This document shows positions 1 to 12,120 of a stretch of DNA of 64,000 nt, one piece after another. The translations under genes and the position numbers were made by a program. Within the stretch, counting starts at the first letter, position 1, and each line of letters begins with the position of its first letter. The stretch spans positions 310,001-374,000 of the forward strand of contig QANY01004770.1 of assembly GCA_003255025.1 (NCBI GenBank), read 5' to 3'. Below the pieces are notes generated by a model. That model did no database searches. It was not told the origin of the DNA and worked only from the letters and a program-made list of their open reading frames with translations. The DNA comes from Datisca glomerata. Its lineage: Eukaryota > Streptophyta > Magnoliopsida > Cucurbitales > Datiscaceae.

Positions 1-975
1 AATTAAAAAGAGGACTTCAAGATTACATATTTCCAAAATATATCCTTCTCCACCTGATGTCCATTTTCATAATCATCAAGCTTTGAACAAAACCTTTTTA
101 ATTAGAAAAAACTATTTTTCTTAATTAAAAATTATCTCTATAATTATCTTATAAATTTATTGAATTTCACTTAACCAAAAAATAATTTATTGACTTGGTC
201 AAACTTGGGTCAAACCCAATCAATTAATTAATCATCAATTTTCATTAAATTAAATATTAAAAGTTAATTTTAAAATTATATTAATTTCAAAATTTAAAAG
301 ATAAAAGATAGAGTTAGGGTTTTCATAAAACTTTACAGTGATATGGTAAGTTGGTATTAGGATTTATGAAAACTTCCCTAGTTGTGACAATAGTCGCGAT
401 GACAGGACTCTCCCACCACCACCCATCACTGCCAGCCAACCCCAACCACCGTCGACCACCACCGCCGGCCGCCACCGTCAATCACGAAGGCCCCACCAGT
501 GTCTCTTTTCTAGCGAGCTCATCGTTGGAGTTGATTTCTCCAGCGGCGCCAACACCGGAATTCCTATTTCTTTTTTTTCCTCCATGTTTATCTCGTGCGT
601 TCTTCGTCTTCTTGTAATCAGAATAATTATAATTTAATATTCAAAAATAAAATTACAAAAATTCTTACACTCGAAAATGGCTTACACAAGATGTAAGAAA
701 AAATTAAAGAACAAAGTCTAACCAAATAATCATCATACAATTAACGATCCATTATTTAACCATACATTCAAAAGATAAAACCATCCATTCAATCATACAT
801 ACCAAATATATGATGTAAGAAACCTCACACAGTATTTAATATACAAATATATAATGACCGCTTGATGCATTATTTAACTATACATTCAAAAGATAAATTC
901 ATCCATCCATTCATACATACCAAATATATTATGAATAATGCAAGAAACCTCACACAATGTTTAATTGTTATGTTT
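1..975 (+). repeat. LTR/leader-like repeat, family A copy 1
   Basis: This AT-rich stretch carries a GC-rich island at about 390-570. It aligns by eye, in the same orientation, with 60640-61330: the shared blocks include the TCAAACCCAA segment near 205, the run of AAAAGATAAA before 310, and the CTCGTGNGTTCTTC segment near 590. The block at 14-120 also matches 61700-61870 in reverse orientation and 36890-36950 directly. It lies directly upstream of the copia leader and is probably LTR or leader of that family, but I see no clear TG...CA ends or primer site here. The 88-residue frame at 351-617 is low-complexity Pro/His/Ser and is not taken as a gene. Confidence 0.5.
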
Positions 976-1985
976 GATAACAAGTCCATGCATTAGTCGA
1001 TCACATACCATAAATGAAAATCCCACACAGTTTCATTTAATCATGCATCTCATCAGTAGAAACATGATTTATTAGGATTGTCCTAATATGTTTATGTGTA
1101 TTATTTTATGAAATCAATTTCATGTAAACTGCTAGGTTATAATTAGTTAAAACTTAGTAATCATACCACACTAAGGGTATAGTAACCTTTAGGATAATCG
1201 ATTTTAGTAAAAGAATTTTATTAAAGTTTGATGAATATAAATAATTGTTAATCTAAGTTCACCTAATTATGACTTAGACGCTTTAGAAGGTTAAATGAAC
1301 TTAGACCAATGAGATTGGCATAACTGATTATTAAATATTCATAGGGTTATTATTTTAACGAATGATTAATTTGAAATTAGTTAATTTGTTAAAATGGAAA
1401 CACATAATCTTAAAATAGTGAGTGAGAGAAGGTTTACATGTCAATGTAACCTATGGTCTCCATCATTAGTACAACACCGTGAGGTGCAGTAAGGGCATCG
1501 AGATGGCTTTGTTTTCATCTCCCTAAGGAAGGTTCCGAGCTGTACCAATACCAAGGTTGAACTTCTTAAGAAGATAGGAGGAAGTAAGGTAGTTTAGTTT
1601 TGACCGACCCTAAGGCGGAATATTTTAAATGAAGTCATGAAATCTGAAATGATGGGTTACACTCACAAAGTCACAATTAAGCTTTCATATGGATAGTTGT
1701 GACTTGACCGAACAATCGATACCTTATTGTTAAAAGAGAAAATATGAGATATTTTAAGTTTTAATTAATAAGGACGAGAATATCTCATAGACAGTTTAAG
1801 ATTAATCTGACTGACCCTAAGTCAGCATATTAATCGCTGGGTTGTTTTATTGTAATTAGTATATGTTAAATTTGTGTGTTTATTATGTTACATTCATGTA
1901 TCACATTTACTTTTTGAATTCTAGATGTTTATCAATTATATTGAACTCGTATATTTTAAATTTCAGTTATCATTATAATATCTAC
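976..1985 (+). repeat. Copia leader, family A copy 1
   Basis: This segment matches 61968-62978 along its length, with the same order of landmarks: the CATGCATTAGTCGATCACAT block, the GTGAGTGAGAGAAGG block near 1420, the CCCTAAGGAAGGTT block near 1523 and the TTGAACTTCTTAAGAAGATA block near 1557. It is non-coding and directly precedes gag, as the long leader of this copia family does in the second copy. The two copies lie about 61 kb apart in the same orientation. Confidence 0.65.
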
Positions 1986-2965
1986 TATGTGCAACCATGT
2001 TAGTGCTTTACTTGCGCTTGAGAATTTGAATGGTGATAATTTCATACGTTGAAAATCAAATATGAACTTAATGCTGAGAAATGTCCGGCGGAGACCGCTG
2101 TTAATACCCCTAAGAATGTTAGAGACAAATATAATGCTTGGATCATATCAAATAACAAGGCGGGTGCTACATGCTTGAAACATGAATGATGTTCTGAGAA
2201 CCAAGCATGAAAGCATGGAGACTACCAATGAGATTATGGAATCTCTACAGGCAATGTTTAGGCAGCAGTCTGATCAAAGTCGTCATGAGGCCACTAGGAG
2301 CTATATGACGACTAAGATGAGAAATGGTACTTCTGTAAGAGAACATGTTTTGAACATGATCAGCATAATGCACGATGCAGAAGTAGATCGAGTGACCATT
2401 GATGCACGAACTCAAATTAGCATTATAATTGAGTCACCTCCACCAGCTTTTTCTGCGTTCACGACCAGCTATGTTATGAACATGTTTCAATTCAACATGA
2501 CCTAATTGTTGAATGAACTGCAGACTTTTGAGTCACTCAACCTTAGAATGACAAAAAAGGGCGAGGCAAATGTTGACAAGCAAAAGCCTTCTTCCCTACT
2601 GTTAAGAGTAACAAGAGAAAGAAAATTAGTGGTAAGGGCAAAAGTAAGAACAAGAAGTGGAAGAAAGCCAATACATTTCCAAAAGCCAAGAAGAACAAGA
2701 ATGACAACAAGCCCAAACGAAAATGTTTCAAATGTGGGGTTGAAGGTCATTGGAAGAGAAATTGTAACAAGTATCTCTCCGGACTGAAAAAGAAAGGTAA
2801 ATATGATTTACTTATACTTGAAACTTGCTTAGTGGAATATGATTTATCATCTTGGATACTTGATTCAAGGGCCACTAACCATGTATGTTCTTCGTTGCAG
2901 ATGCTTGATTGGTCAAGTGAGCTGACTGATGGCGAGGTCATTTTGAGAGTTGATAGTGGTGTGTG
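1986..2965 (+). pseudogene. Ty1/copia gag and protease start, decayed (family A copy 1)
   Basis: Gag packages element RNA in virus-like particles, and the adjoining protease matures the polyprotein. The reading starts near 1990 and includes LENLNGDNFIR near 2020. The longest open part (2182-2505) has MFRQQSDQSRHEATRSYM and NGTSVREHVLNMI, typical of copia gag. A CCHC zinc knuckle (CFKCGVEGHWKRNC) lies at about 2729-2770, and a protease start (WILDSRATNHVC) at about 2853-2888. The catalytic DSG triad reads DSR. Frameshifts and stops break the frame, so the copy cannot make a full polyprotein. It is followed by pre-integrase and integrase sequence, as expected for copia order. Confidence 0.85.
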
Positions 2966-3326
2966 TTAGCTAAAGCTTTAGGGACAATCCGTTTACTTTT
3001 TGAATATAATTATTTAATTTTGAACGATGTTTATTATATTCTTGGATTTTCGAGAAATTTGATTTCTCTTTTTCTGAGAATAGTTATTCAAAGTTTATTT
3101 TATTAAAAAAGAGTTTATTATTTCTAAGAATGGATTCGATATCTATCAGACTAAAATTATAAACAGATTGTACATGCTTAAACTGGTTGAATGCACGTTA
3201 AATAATTTGAATTATTTAACGTAGCGATACCTAAAAGTAACAAACGATACTGAGTTTCACGTGATGATGATAACACATATCTTTGGCATCTTAGGTTGGG
3301 ATATATTAATCTAGATGAGTTAAATA
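2966..3326 (+). pseudogene. Copia GAG-pre-integrase segment, decayed
   Basis: This joins the protease to the integrase of the same element. Broken frames recall the pre-integrase zinc-binding region, with a leucine/asparagine-rich LYMLK-like stretch near 3170 and an LGYINLDELNRLTKHG-like stretch that runs into the next unit. Several stops interrupt it. It is the single-copy sequence immediately 5' of the four-unit array. Confidence 0.6.
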
Positions 3327-4530
3327 GGTTAACAAAGCATGGTGCTTTGAGAGAACTAAAAGTTGAAACTCTTCCTATTTGTGAATCTTGTCCAGAGGGT
3401 AAAACGACCAAGAGACCTTTCTCTGGAAAGGGCCAAAGAACCACTTGAACTAGTATATAGTGATGTCTGTGGATCAATCAATGTACAATAGAGGTGGGTA
3501 TAAGTATTTTGTCACTTTCATTGACGACTACCCAAGATATGATTATATTTATGTAGTGCATAGAAAGTCTGAAACTTTTGGAAAGTCTAAAGACTTCAAG
3601 GATGAAGTGAAAAGTAAATTAGGTAAACCATTGAAAACCCTTCGATCCAATCTAGTTGGTGAATACTTGGATTTAGAATTCAAGGATTATTTGCTGGAGT
3701 GTGGAGTCCTATCATAACTCACAGCACCTGGAACACCACAGCAAAATGATATTGTAGAAAGGAGAAACCAAACCTTATTGGATATAATTAGGTTGATGTT
3801 AAGCTACTCATGACCGTCTCTTACATTTTGAGGATATGCACTACTCACGGCTACTTACATTTCGAATGTAGTGATCTCTAAGTCTATGACCAAGACGCCT
3901 TTAGAGTTATGGAAGGACTATAAATCTCGTTTTCATCCTTATTGTATATTGGGGGTGTCCTGCTCAAGTTCTTATACCCAAGACCAAAAAGTTAGACTCA
4001 AGGCCTGAAGTATGCATATTAGTAGGCTATACTCTATAGACAAGAGGTGAGCATTTTTATAGTTATAACGATCAAAAGGTGTTTGTGTCGACAAATGCAA
4101 CATTCCTTGAATATGACTATATGTAAAACTACAAATCTTGTAGCAAAACAGTTTTTGAGGAATTAACGGCTGATGAGATTAGACCACCTTTAATTTTTAT
4201 TGATAAACGACAAATTAGAGAAACCACAGTTCCTACAAAGGAAACCCCGGTGCAATGTCATAGTGAGAGGGTTGTGAGGAAACCAGTACGCTATGAACTA
4301 GAGACACATGTCCTAGCTTCAGACAGTGATAAGGATGATCCATTGTCTTATGAAGAAGAAATCAATGATCCTGAAAATGAGAAATGACAATATGCCGTGA
4401 ACCAGGAAATGGAATCTATGAATTCCAATTCCGCCTAAGAACTTATAGATCCACCTGAAAATGCCAGGCCCATTAGATGTAAATAGATCTTCAAGAAGAA
4501 AAGAGTACAAATCAAAAAGTAGAGACTCTT
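3327..4530 (+). pseudogene. Array unit 1: copia integrase to RT segment
   Basis: This is the first of four head-to-tail units (1204 bp) and the most diverged. It encodes the end of the pre-integrase domain (GALRELKVETLPICESC), the integrase core (YSDVCG, YKYFVTFIDDYPRYDY, then TLRSNLVGEYL, where the family normally has an Asp after RS, then PQQNDIVERRN), the connection region, and the start of the RT region (MNSNSA, then PENARPIR-like and KKK). Unlike the later units it keeps an open integrase stretch (3460-3717) with a single in-frame stop just after it. The unit starts at GGTTAACAAAG and ends in AGAGACTCTT, where it joins unit 2. Confidence 0.85.
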
Positions 4531-5735
4531 GGTTAACAAAGTATGGTGCTTTGAGAGAACTAAAAGTTGAAACTCTTCCTATTTGTGAATCCTGTCTAGA
4601 GGGTAAAACGACCAAGAGACATTTCTCTAGAAAGGGACAAAGAATCACTTGAACTAGTATATAATGATGTCTATTGACCAATCAATGTACAAGCTAGATG
4701 TGGGTATAAGTATTTTGTTACTTTAATTGACAACTACCCAATATATGATTACAGTTACTTAATGCATAGAAAGTCTGAAACTTTTGGAAAGTTTAAAGAC
4801 TTCAAGGATGATGTAAAAAGAAATTAGGTAAATCATTGAAAACCCTTCAATCCAATCTAAGTGGTGAATACTTGGATTTAGAATTCAAGGATTATTTGCT
4901 AGAGTGTGGAATCCCATCACAACTCACAACACCTGGAATACCACAGCAAAATGATATTGTAGAAATGAGAAACCGAACCTTATTGGATATAGTTAGGTCG
5001 ATGTTAAGCTACTCATCACCGTCACTTATATTTTGAGGATATGCACTACTCACGGCTACTTACATTTTGAATGTAGTACCCTCTAAGTCTATGACCAAGA
5101 CGCCTTTAGAGTTATGGAAGGACTATAAATCTCGTTTTCATCCTTATTGTATATGGGGGGTGTCCTGCTCAAGTTCTTAGACCCAAGACCAAAAAGTTAG
5201 ACTCAAGGCCTGAAGTATGCATATTAGTAGGCTATGTTCTATAGACAAGAGGTGAGCATTTTTATAGTTATAACGATCAAAAGATGTTTGTGTCGACAAA
5301 TGCAACCTTCCTTGAGCATGACTATATGTAAAACTACAAACCTCATAGTAAAGCAGTTTTTGAGGAATTAACGGCTGATGAGATTAGACCACCTTCGATT
5401 TTTATTGATAAACGACAAATTAGAGAAACCACAGTTCCTACAAAGGAAACCCCGGTGCAATGTCATAGTGAGAGGGTTGTGAGGCAACCAGTACGCTATG
5501 AACTAGAGACACATGTCCTAGCTTCAGACAGTGATAAGGATGATCCATTGTCTTATGAAGAAGAAATCAATGATCCTGAAAATGAGAAATGGCAAGATGC
5601 CGTGAACCAGGAAATGGAATCTATGAATTCCAATTCCGCCTAAGAACTTATAGATCCACCTGAAAATGCCAGGCCCATTAGATGTAAATAGATCTTCAAG
5701 AAGAAAAGAGTACAAATCAAAAAGTAGAGACTCTT
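4531..5735 (+). pseudogene. Array unit 2: copia integrase to RT segment
   Basis: This is the second 1205-bp unit. It shares some variants with unit 1, such as ATCCTTATTGTATATGGGGG-type sequence near 5140, and others with units 3 and 4, such as the frame-breaking change near 4825. That makes it an intermediate in a stepwise expansion. Short open pieces at 4461-4652 and 4836-5036 correspond to the pre-integrase and integrase pieces of unit 1. At its 5' junction the RT-side sequence (KKKRVQIKK) runs directly into pre-integrase sequence, so no unit can be translated through to RT. Confidence 0.85.
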
Positions 5736-6940
5736 GGTTAACAAAGTATGGTGCTTTGAGAGAACTAAAAGTTGAAACTCTTCCTATTTGTGAATCCTGT
5801 CTAGAGGGTAAAACGACCAAGAGACATTTCTCTAGAAAGGGACAAAGAATCACTTGAACTAGTATATAGTGATGTCTATTGACCAATCAATGTACAAGCT
5901 AGATGTGGGTATAAGTATTTTGTTACTTTAATTGACAACTACCCAATATATGATTACAGTTACTTAATGCATAGAAAGTCTGAAACTTTTGGAAAGTTTA
6001 AAGACTTCAAGGATGATGTGAAAAGTAATTAGGTAAATCATTGAAAACCCTTCAATCCAATCTAAGTGGTGAATACTTGGATTTAGAATTCAAGGATTAT
6101 TTGCTAGAGTGTGGAATCCCATCACAACTCACAACACCTGGAATACCACAGCAAAATGATGTTGTAGAAAGGAGAAACCGAACCTTATTGGATATAGTTA
6201 GGTCGATGTTAAGCTACTCATCACTGTCACTTATATTTTGAGGATATGCACTACTCACGGCTACTTACATTTTGAATGTAGTACCCTCTAAGTCTATGAC
6301 CAAGACGCCTTTAGAGTTATGGAAGGACTATAAATCTCATTTTCGTCATTGTTGTATATGGGGGGTTTCCTGCTCACATTCTTAGACCCAAGACCAAAAG
6401 GTTAGACTCAAGGCCTGAAGTATGCATATTAGTAGGCTATGTTCTATAGACAAGAGGTGAGCATTTTTATAGTTATAACGATCACAAGGTGTTTGTGTCG
6501 ACAAATGCAACCTTCCTTGAGCATGACTATATGTAAAACTACAAACCTCATAGTAAAGCAGTTTTTGAGGAATTAACGGCTGATGAGATTAGACCACCTT
6601 CGATTTTTATTGATAAACGACAAATTAGAGAAACCACAGTTCCTACAAAGGAAACCCCGGTGCAATGTCATAGTGAGAGGGTTGTGAGGCAACCAGTACG
6701 CTATGAACTAGAGACACATGTCCTAGCTTCAGACAGTGATAAGGATGATCCATTGTCTTATGAAGAAGAAATCAATGATCCTGAAAATGAGAAATGGCAA
6801 GATGCCGTGAACCAGGAAATGGAATCTATGAATTCCAATTCCGCCTAAGAACTTATAGATCCACCTGAAAATGCCAGGCCCATTAGATGTAAATAGATCT
6901 TCAAGAAGAAAAGAGTACAAATCAAAAAGTAGAGACTCTT
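5736..6940 (+). pseudogene. Array unit 3: copia integrase to RT segment
   Basis: This 1205-bp unit appears identical to unit 4 wherever I compared them, apart from the last ~30 bases. Both carry CATTTTCGTCATTG and GGTTTCCTGCTCACATTC variants that are absent from units 1 and 2. The same stops interrupt integrase. A 120-residue antisense frame crosses each unit junction and is a by-product of the array. Confidence 0.85.
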
Positions 6941-8144
6941 GGTTAACAAAGTATGGTGCTTTGAGAGAACTAAAAGTTGAAACTCTTCCTATTTGTGAAT
7001 CCTGTCTAGAGGGTAAAACGACCAAGAGACATTTCTCTAGAAAGGGACAAAGAATCACTTGAACTAGTATATAGTGATGTCTATTGACCAATCAATGTAC
7101 AAGCTAGATGTGGGTATAAGTATTTTGTTACTTTAATTGACAACTACCCAATATATGATTACAGTTACTTAATGCATAGAAAGTCTGAAACTTTTGGAAA
7201 GTTTAAAGACTTCAAGGATGATGTGAAAAGTAATTAGGTAAATCATTGAAAACCCTTCAATCCAATCTAAGTGGTGAATACTTGGATTTAGAATTCAAGG
7301 ATTATTTGCTAGAGTGTGGAATCCCATCACAACTCACAACACCTGGAATACCACAGCAAAATGATGTTGTAGAAAGGAGAAACCGAACCTTATTGGATAT
7401 AGTTAGGTCGATGTTAAGCTACTCATCACTGTCACTTATATTTTGAGGATATGCACTACTCACGGCTACTTACATTTTGAATGTAGTACCCTCTAAGTCT
7501 ATGACCAAGACGCCTTTAGAGTTATGGAAGGACTATAAATCTCATTTTCGTCATTGTTGTATATGGGGGGTTTCCTGCTCACATTCTTAGACCCAAGACC
7601 AAAAGGTTAGACTCAAGGCCTGAAGTATGCATATTAGTAGGCTATGTTCTATAGACAAGAGGTGAGCATTTTTATAGTTATAACGATCACAAGGTGTTTG
7701 TGTCGACAAATGCAACCTTCCTTGAGCATGACTATATGTAAAACTACAAACCTCATAGTAAAGCAGTTTTTGAGGAATTAACGGCTGATGAGATTAGACC
7801 ACCTTCGATTTTTATTGATAAACGACAAATTAGAGAAACCACAGTTCCTACAAAGGAAACCCCGGTGCAATGTCATAGTGAGAGGGTTGTGAGGCAACCA
7901 GTACGCTATGAACTAGAGACACATGTCCTAGCTTCAGACAGTGATAAGGATGATCCATTGTCTTATGAAGAAGAAATCAATGATCCTGAAAATGAGAAAT
8001 GGCAAGATGCCGTGAACCAGGAAATGGAATCTATGAATTCCAATTCCGCCTAAGAACTTATAGATCCACCTGAAAATGCCAGGCCCATTAGATGTAAATA
8101 GATCTTCAAGAAGAAAAGAGGTGCAAATCGAAAAGTAGAGACTT
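6941..8144 (+). pseudogene. Array unit 4: copia integrase to RT segment
   Basis: This is the last unit (1204 bp). Its final ~30 bases read AAGAGGTGCAAATCGAAAAG where the other units read AAGAGTACAAATC. It continues without a break into RT sequence ([12 protein letters not shown]), so it carries the original, unduplicated 3' junction. It includes an EEINDPENEKWQDAVNQEMESM segment that precedes RT in copia elements. Confidence 0.85.
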
Positions 8145-8340
8145 TCAAGGCACGGTTAGTAGCCAAAAAACTATACACAAAGGGAGGGAGTCGATTATGA
8201 AGAGACATTCTCCCAGCCAAAAAACTATACTCATGAGGCTCTTTCTTATCTAATAGGTTTGATTGTAGAATATTCACTCTTAAATTTATTGAGTTCCTTT
8301 TGAAAGCACTCAACTTATCGTTGTACAAAAAAAGAATGGA
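8145..8340 (+). pseudogene. Truncated copia reverse transcriptase start
   Basis: The sequence continues from array unit 4 with FKARLVAKK, the N-terminal edge of the copia RT domain, then decays within about 60 residues. A 16-base motif (AGCCAAAAAACTATAC) occurs twice, 54 bp apart (about 8161 and 8215), which suggests a small internal duplication. No RT core, YVDD box, RNase H or 3' LTR follows, so the element is truncated here. Confidence 0.6.
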
Positions 8341-8535
8341 GTTTTTTCATAGAAGATTGTTATAGACTTGTTTATTTGTTAAAAAGGAATTGCTAGTTGA
8401 AGTGTATTCACAATGTAACCTACTTAATGTAAAATATATGCTTTAGGATTTACATATTGTCTGAATAGTTAAATTACTATGTGTTAACTACTCTTATTCT
8501 GAACATTCTAAAATGAAGAAGACAATATCTATTTA

Positions 8536-9345
8536 AACAGATCAAGTAGATTTTATAATCTAATTTCTCAAAGCAAGTAGAGTTTTCAGTTCTGGACAAT
8601 TCAAATTGTAGTTGGAAAAATCTACTTGGTCGGGTCAAGTATATTTTATAATCTACTTGCTCTAAGGAAGTAGAGTTTTAGGTTCTGGGCAATTCAAATT
8701 GTTAAAGAAAAAATCTACTTGCTCAGAATAAGTAGATTTTACGATTCTAGACATTTCAAAATATTGAAGGTAAAATCTACATGCTCTATCAAAATCTACT
8801 TGCTCAGAGCAAGTAGATTTTACGATATTGGACAATTTAAAATATTGAAGGAAAAATCTACTTTCTCATAGCAAGTAGATTTTACGATTCTAGACAATTC
8901 AAAACATTGAAAGAAAAATGTACTTGCTATGAATAAGTAGATTTTATAATATACTTGCTCTGAGTAAGTTGATTTTATGATTCTGAACAATTCAAAATAT
9001 TGAAGGCAAAATCCACTTGCTCTGAACAAGTATACTTTATAATCCACTTGCTCTGAACAAGTAGATTTTATAATCCACTTGCTCTGAACAAGTAGATTTT
9101 ATAATCCACTTCCTCTGAACAAGTAGATTTTATAATCCACTTGCTCTAAACAAGTAGATTTTACGATTTTGAACAATTCAAAATATTGAAGGTAAAATCT
9201 ACTTGTTTTGAACGATTAGATTTTATAATGTACTTGCTCATAACAAGTAGATTTTCTGCTCATAGTAAGTAGATTTTGCGATTTTGAACAATTCAAAATA
9301 TTGAAGGCAAAATATACTTGCTCTAAGCAAGTGACTATTTCTTCC
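8536..9345. repeat. Hairpin minisatellite, 31-bp palindromic unit
   Basis: About 800 bp is built from copies of a 31-bp palindrome with 15-bp arms (AAAATCTACTTGCTC and its reverse complement) around one central base. A perfect example is 8791-8821. Between 9041 and 9164 the copies are spaced exactly 31 bp apart (9041, 9072, 9103, 9134). Elsewhere they alternate with a second element, GACAATTCAAAATATTGAAGG, to give units of about 62 bp. Arms vary mainly by point changes. No coding capacity is credible: the 75-residue antisense frame at 8820-9047 is the repeat read in one frame. Confidence 0.9.
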
Positions 9346-11222
9346 TACTTGCTTAGAGAACAATTAGCTTTGTCTTTATATTCAATATAAATAAACTAAA
9401 AGGAGCATTAACAAAAAAAAAACTTACATTAAGAAATTCTACTTGCTAATAAGATATCTTCCAATTTTAACAATCAACCATAATTTTTTTAATCTAATTA
9501 ACTTTTTAAAGTTATTCTAAATAGATTTCTACTTAATAAATAATTCTTTACAACAATGTCTCAAAATAATAAACTCACTTTTTAACCAATATACTATAAC
9601 ATTATATCTATGCAACAATCAGATGCAAAACCTGTCAATGCTCAATAGACCTAGTCTTTCAGTCATTTCCTTTTAAAATTACTTTTACAAGATCCTCTTC
9701 TTGAAGCCTATAAATATAAAAATACCAATTAAACAAAATGAAGTTGAACAAAAATAAAACCAAATACCTATGTGTAGTTTTAAACACTCTTTTGGTAAAA
9801 CCTACAAAATTTAGAATTATAGATCTTGGACTTGATGTCTTTGTTGTTCAAAAATTCAATGATGTCAATAATAACTCTCTTCATGTTCTCATTCAATCAT
9901 GGTATTCACAATCTTCAAAGAAAAACTAACCACTTGAGAAGACTCATTCTTTGATTCGAGCTAATCACAGTTTTAGGACCGACACTGACCAAATCAAAAT
10001 CGCAAATAATAATCACCCACATCATGAAAAATGTAAAATAAATCAATGAAATTTCTAAACAAAGAAGAAAAACACTTAAAAATGATCAAATGAGATACTG
10101 TTTGTGAGAAATGCTTTGAACGCTTAAAAAATTTGCATAGACCTTTTAATGAATAAGCTTAAATGTTGCTCTTCGGGCAACCACCAATGCGTGCCAGCAA
10201 CGATCTAATTGCTACGTCACATTCTCAAAAATTTCAATGAACTAAAGTAAATATGTAGAAAACAATGAACATTTGAAATTTTATAATTTACTTAAAATAC
10301 AATCCATTCCACACTTGGATTAATTTCTAACACATGAATTTAATTATAAAACTTCTAAGTGTACGCAACATAGATATAATTTTACTTAAACCATACAACA
10401 CAAAAATCTGAATCAAGAAGAAATCAACCTCCATAAATGAAGTCCCAAAGTTTCCTCCTATATCATTACCCACTTATTTCCTACTTCAAAACTCACATGC
10501 AACCAATGATTCATTAACAACTCTTTACACTAGGAAGAGTAATCAAGATTAAATATAAATCTTAGCTCAAATTGACTACTCAAATCTAACTTTAGCATTT
10601 CTTAAACTAACAAGCATCGATAGACAACATCAAGAAATCAAATCTATTTCGTAGTCAAGTTAATAACCAAGAAACAGTTCTCATAGGTGATCAATCTCAC
10701 ATAATATCCAACAATTAAACCAAAAGCTCAAATTTTTTAGGTCATTAGTTAGTTACCCATACCAATTCTATACAATAAGGTAAAGTAAAATATATCTCAT
10801 TATAGTTTTCAATGAGAACGGCGCAAGTCCAAAGAATCCTAATTTTCTTACCTCAACAAACATGCAGAGAGTAAAACAAAATAAGAAAATTGTATGAAAG
10901 CCATGCCATACGCCTTCTCGTCATCTTCCTTGGTCAATAAACAAAATCAGAACAAGCATTTCAAAATTAGGGGCCACAATTATCAAAATTGAAGTAGAAA
11001 ATTTACCTGAATAAGTTAAAGATTTCTACTGATGGAGAGAGAGAACACAAGAGTTGGAAAGTCATGATAGAGAAAGAGAGAGCACGAGAGCTGATGAGGG
11101 AGATTAAAAGAGAAGAGAGAGATAAGAAGAAAAATGAGGGGTTGAAGAGTAGAAGATTTTTTGACTTTTGAATAAGAAGACGAAAAGATATTTCTTTGGG
11201 TGTTTGAACTTCTTTTCTAAGA
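9346..11222. other. AT-rich spacer, no gene seen
   Basis: No convincing coding sequence, RNA gene or repeat was recognised. The 63-residue frame at 9738-9929 is Lys/Asn-rich and without recognisable motifs. A purine-rich GAGAGA stretch at 11036-11150 lies about 1 kb upstream of the PPR start codon and could be part of its promoter or a minus-strand 5' UTR. Confidence 0.5.
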
Positions 11223-12120
11223 ATGGGTATAAATGAATTTTTACAAGCTCAAAAGCTCCCAGCTAAAAAAAAAATGTTTCTTGGCGTTTTTATCAAAAAT
11301 GGGTTTTTATTTGGACCGTTTATCCAAAAAACCCAAGGTTCTTTTGCCGAAGAAGGTAACACGCTTTCGTCTCAGTTCGCCGTCTTTCACTCTGCTAGAT
11401 TTTTGGTATGAAGAAGAAATGAGGTTTCGCCAATTTTCTGTGTGGTCAGTTTTCAACTTTACCATACTTCACTCAATACCCCAATTTCTTTCTTTTCTTC
11501 CTGTTTGTGTGTATTCCATTCTGCTGCGAACAATTGACTAGTGGTCTGCATATGAATATGATCTGCAAGGGATATGGAGAGGTAGTGCCGAATTAGTTTG
11601 ATATATTTCTTTTTCTTCTCATGTTGGCTTCTTTTAGTTTTGGCTTTGAAGTGCCATCGTGTTTGCTCATTTTGCTGTTTCTAGGAAAAACCCATTATTT
11701 TTTGCTAAATCCCTTATGAGGAAGGTCTTTAGGTTAGGTTACGACCGGAATATATCAAGTCTATTCATAATTCTGGTGAAAAAATTCAGGTTGCTATGAG
11801 CTTGGTAGTGGCCAGTGGGATAGAACAGTTATCTTGCTCAAATTATCTGAGTTGTAAATGAGTTCTACAAAAAATGTTAGGAAAGAGATTCCTTTGCATT
11901 TAATTTCTGGGAAACATCTACACCCTTGATTAGCCAATTCTGTTACCATTGTCATTATGAAGATATTAGATATTAGCATATATTCTGTCTGGATGTATTT
12001 TTATCCTTCCCAAAACCTTTTTTATCAAACATGCTGGCTTACAAATTAAAACTGTAGGAGTCCTCGCTCTTTCCCTTTGTTTCCAGATGACTGAGGTCTT
12101 TAAAGACGCCAGTAGTTTTC
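11223..12120 (+). promoter_or_regulatory. Probable PPR promoter/5' UTR with intron end
   Basis: The region upstream of the PPR gene has only short overlapping frames with no family resemblance. A pyrimidine tract ending in TTTGTTTCCAG at 12086 is a good 3' splice site, so a 5' UTR intron may end 35 bp before the start codon. I could not fix a unique donor. GGATATGGAGAGGTAGTG near 11570 is one candidate. Confidence 0.35.

Noticed and set aside
351..617. 88-residue frame rich in Pro and His
   Set aside because: Low-complexity reading of a GC-rich island that recurs without conserved reading at 60820-61173 and 37323-37508.
5524..7091. Nearly identical 120-residue antisense frames at 4319-4681, 5524-5886 and 6729-7091
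   Set aside because: They cross the array junctions antisense to copia pol and repeat only because the DNA repeats. No family resemblance is seen.
8820..9047. 75-residue antisense frame
   Set aside because: It is the hairpin minisatellite translated in one frame.
8536..9345. CRISPR-like look of regular ~31-bp repeats
   Set aside because: The units are contiguous palindromes without unique spacers, in a plant nuclear context, with no cas genes.
9738..9929. 63-residue Lys/Asn-rich frame as a small gene
   Set aside because: Expected by chance in AT-rich DNA; no signal peptide, motif or promoter evidence.
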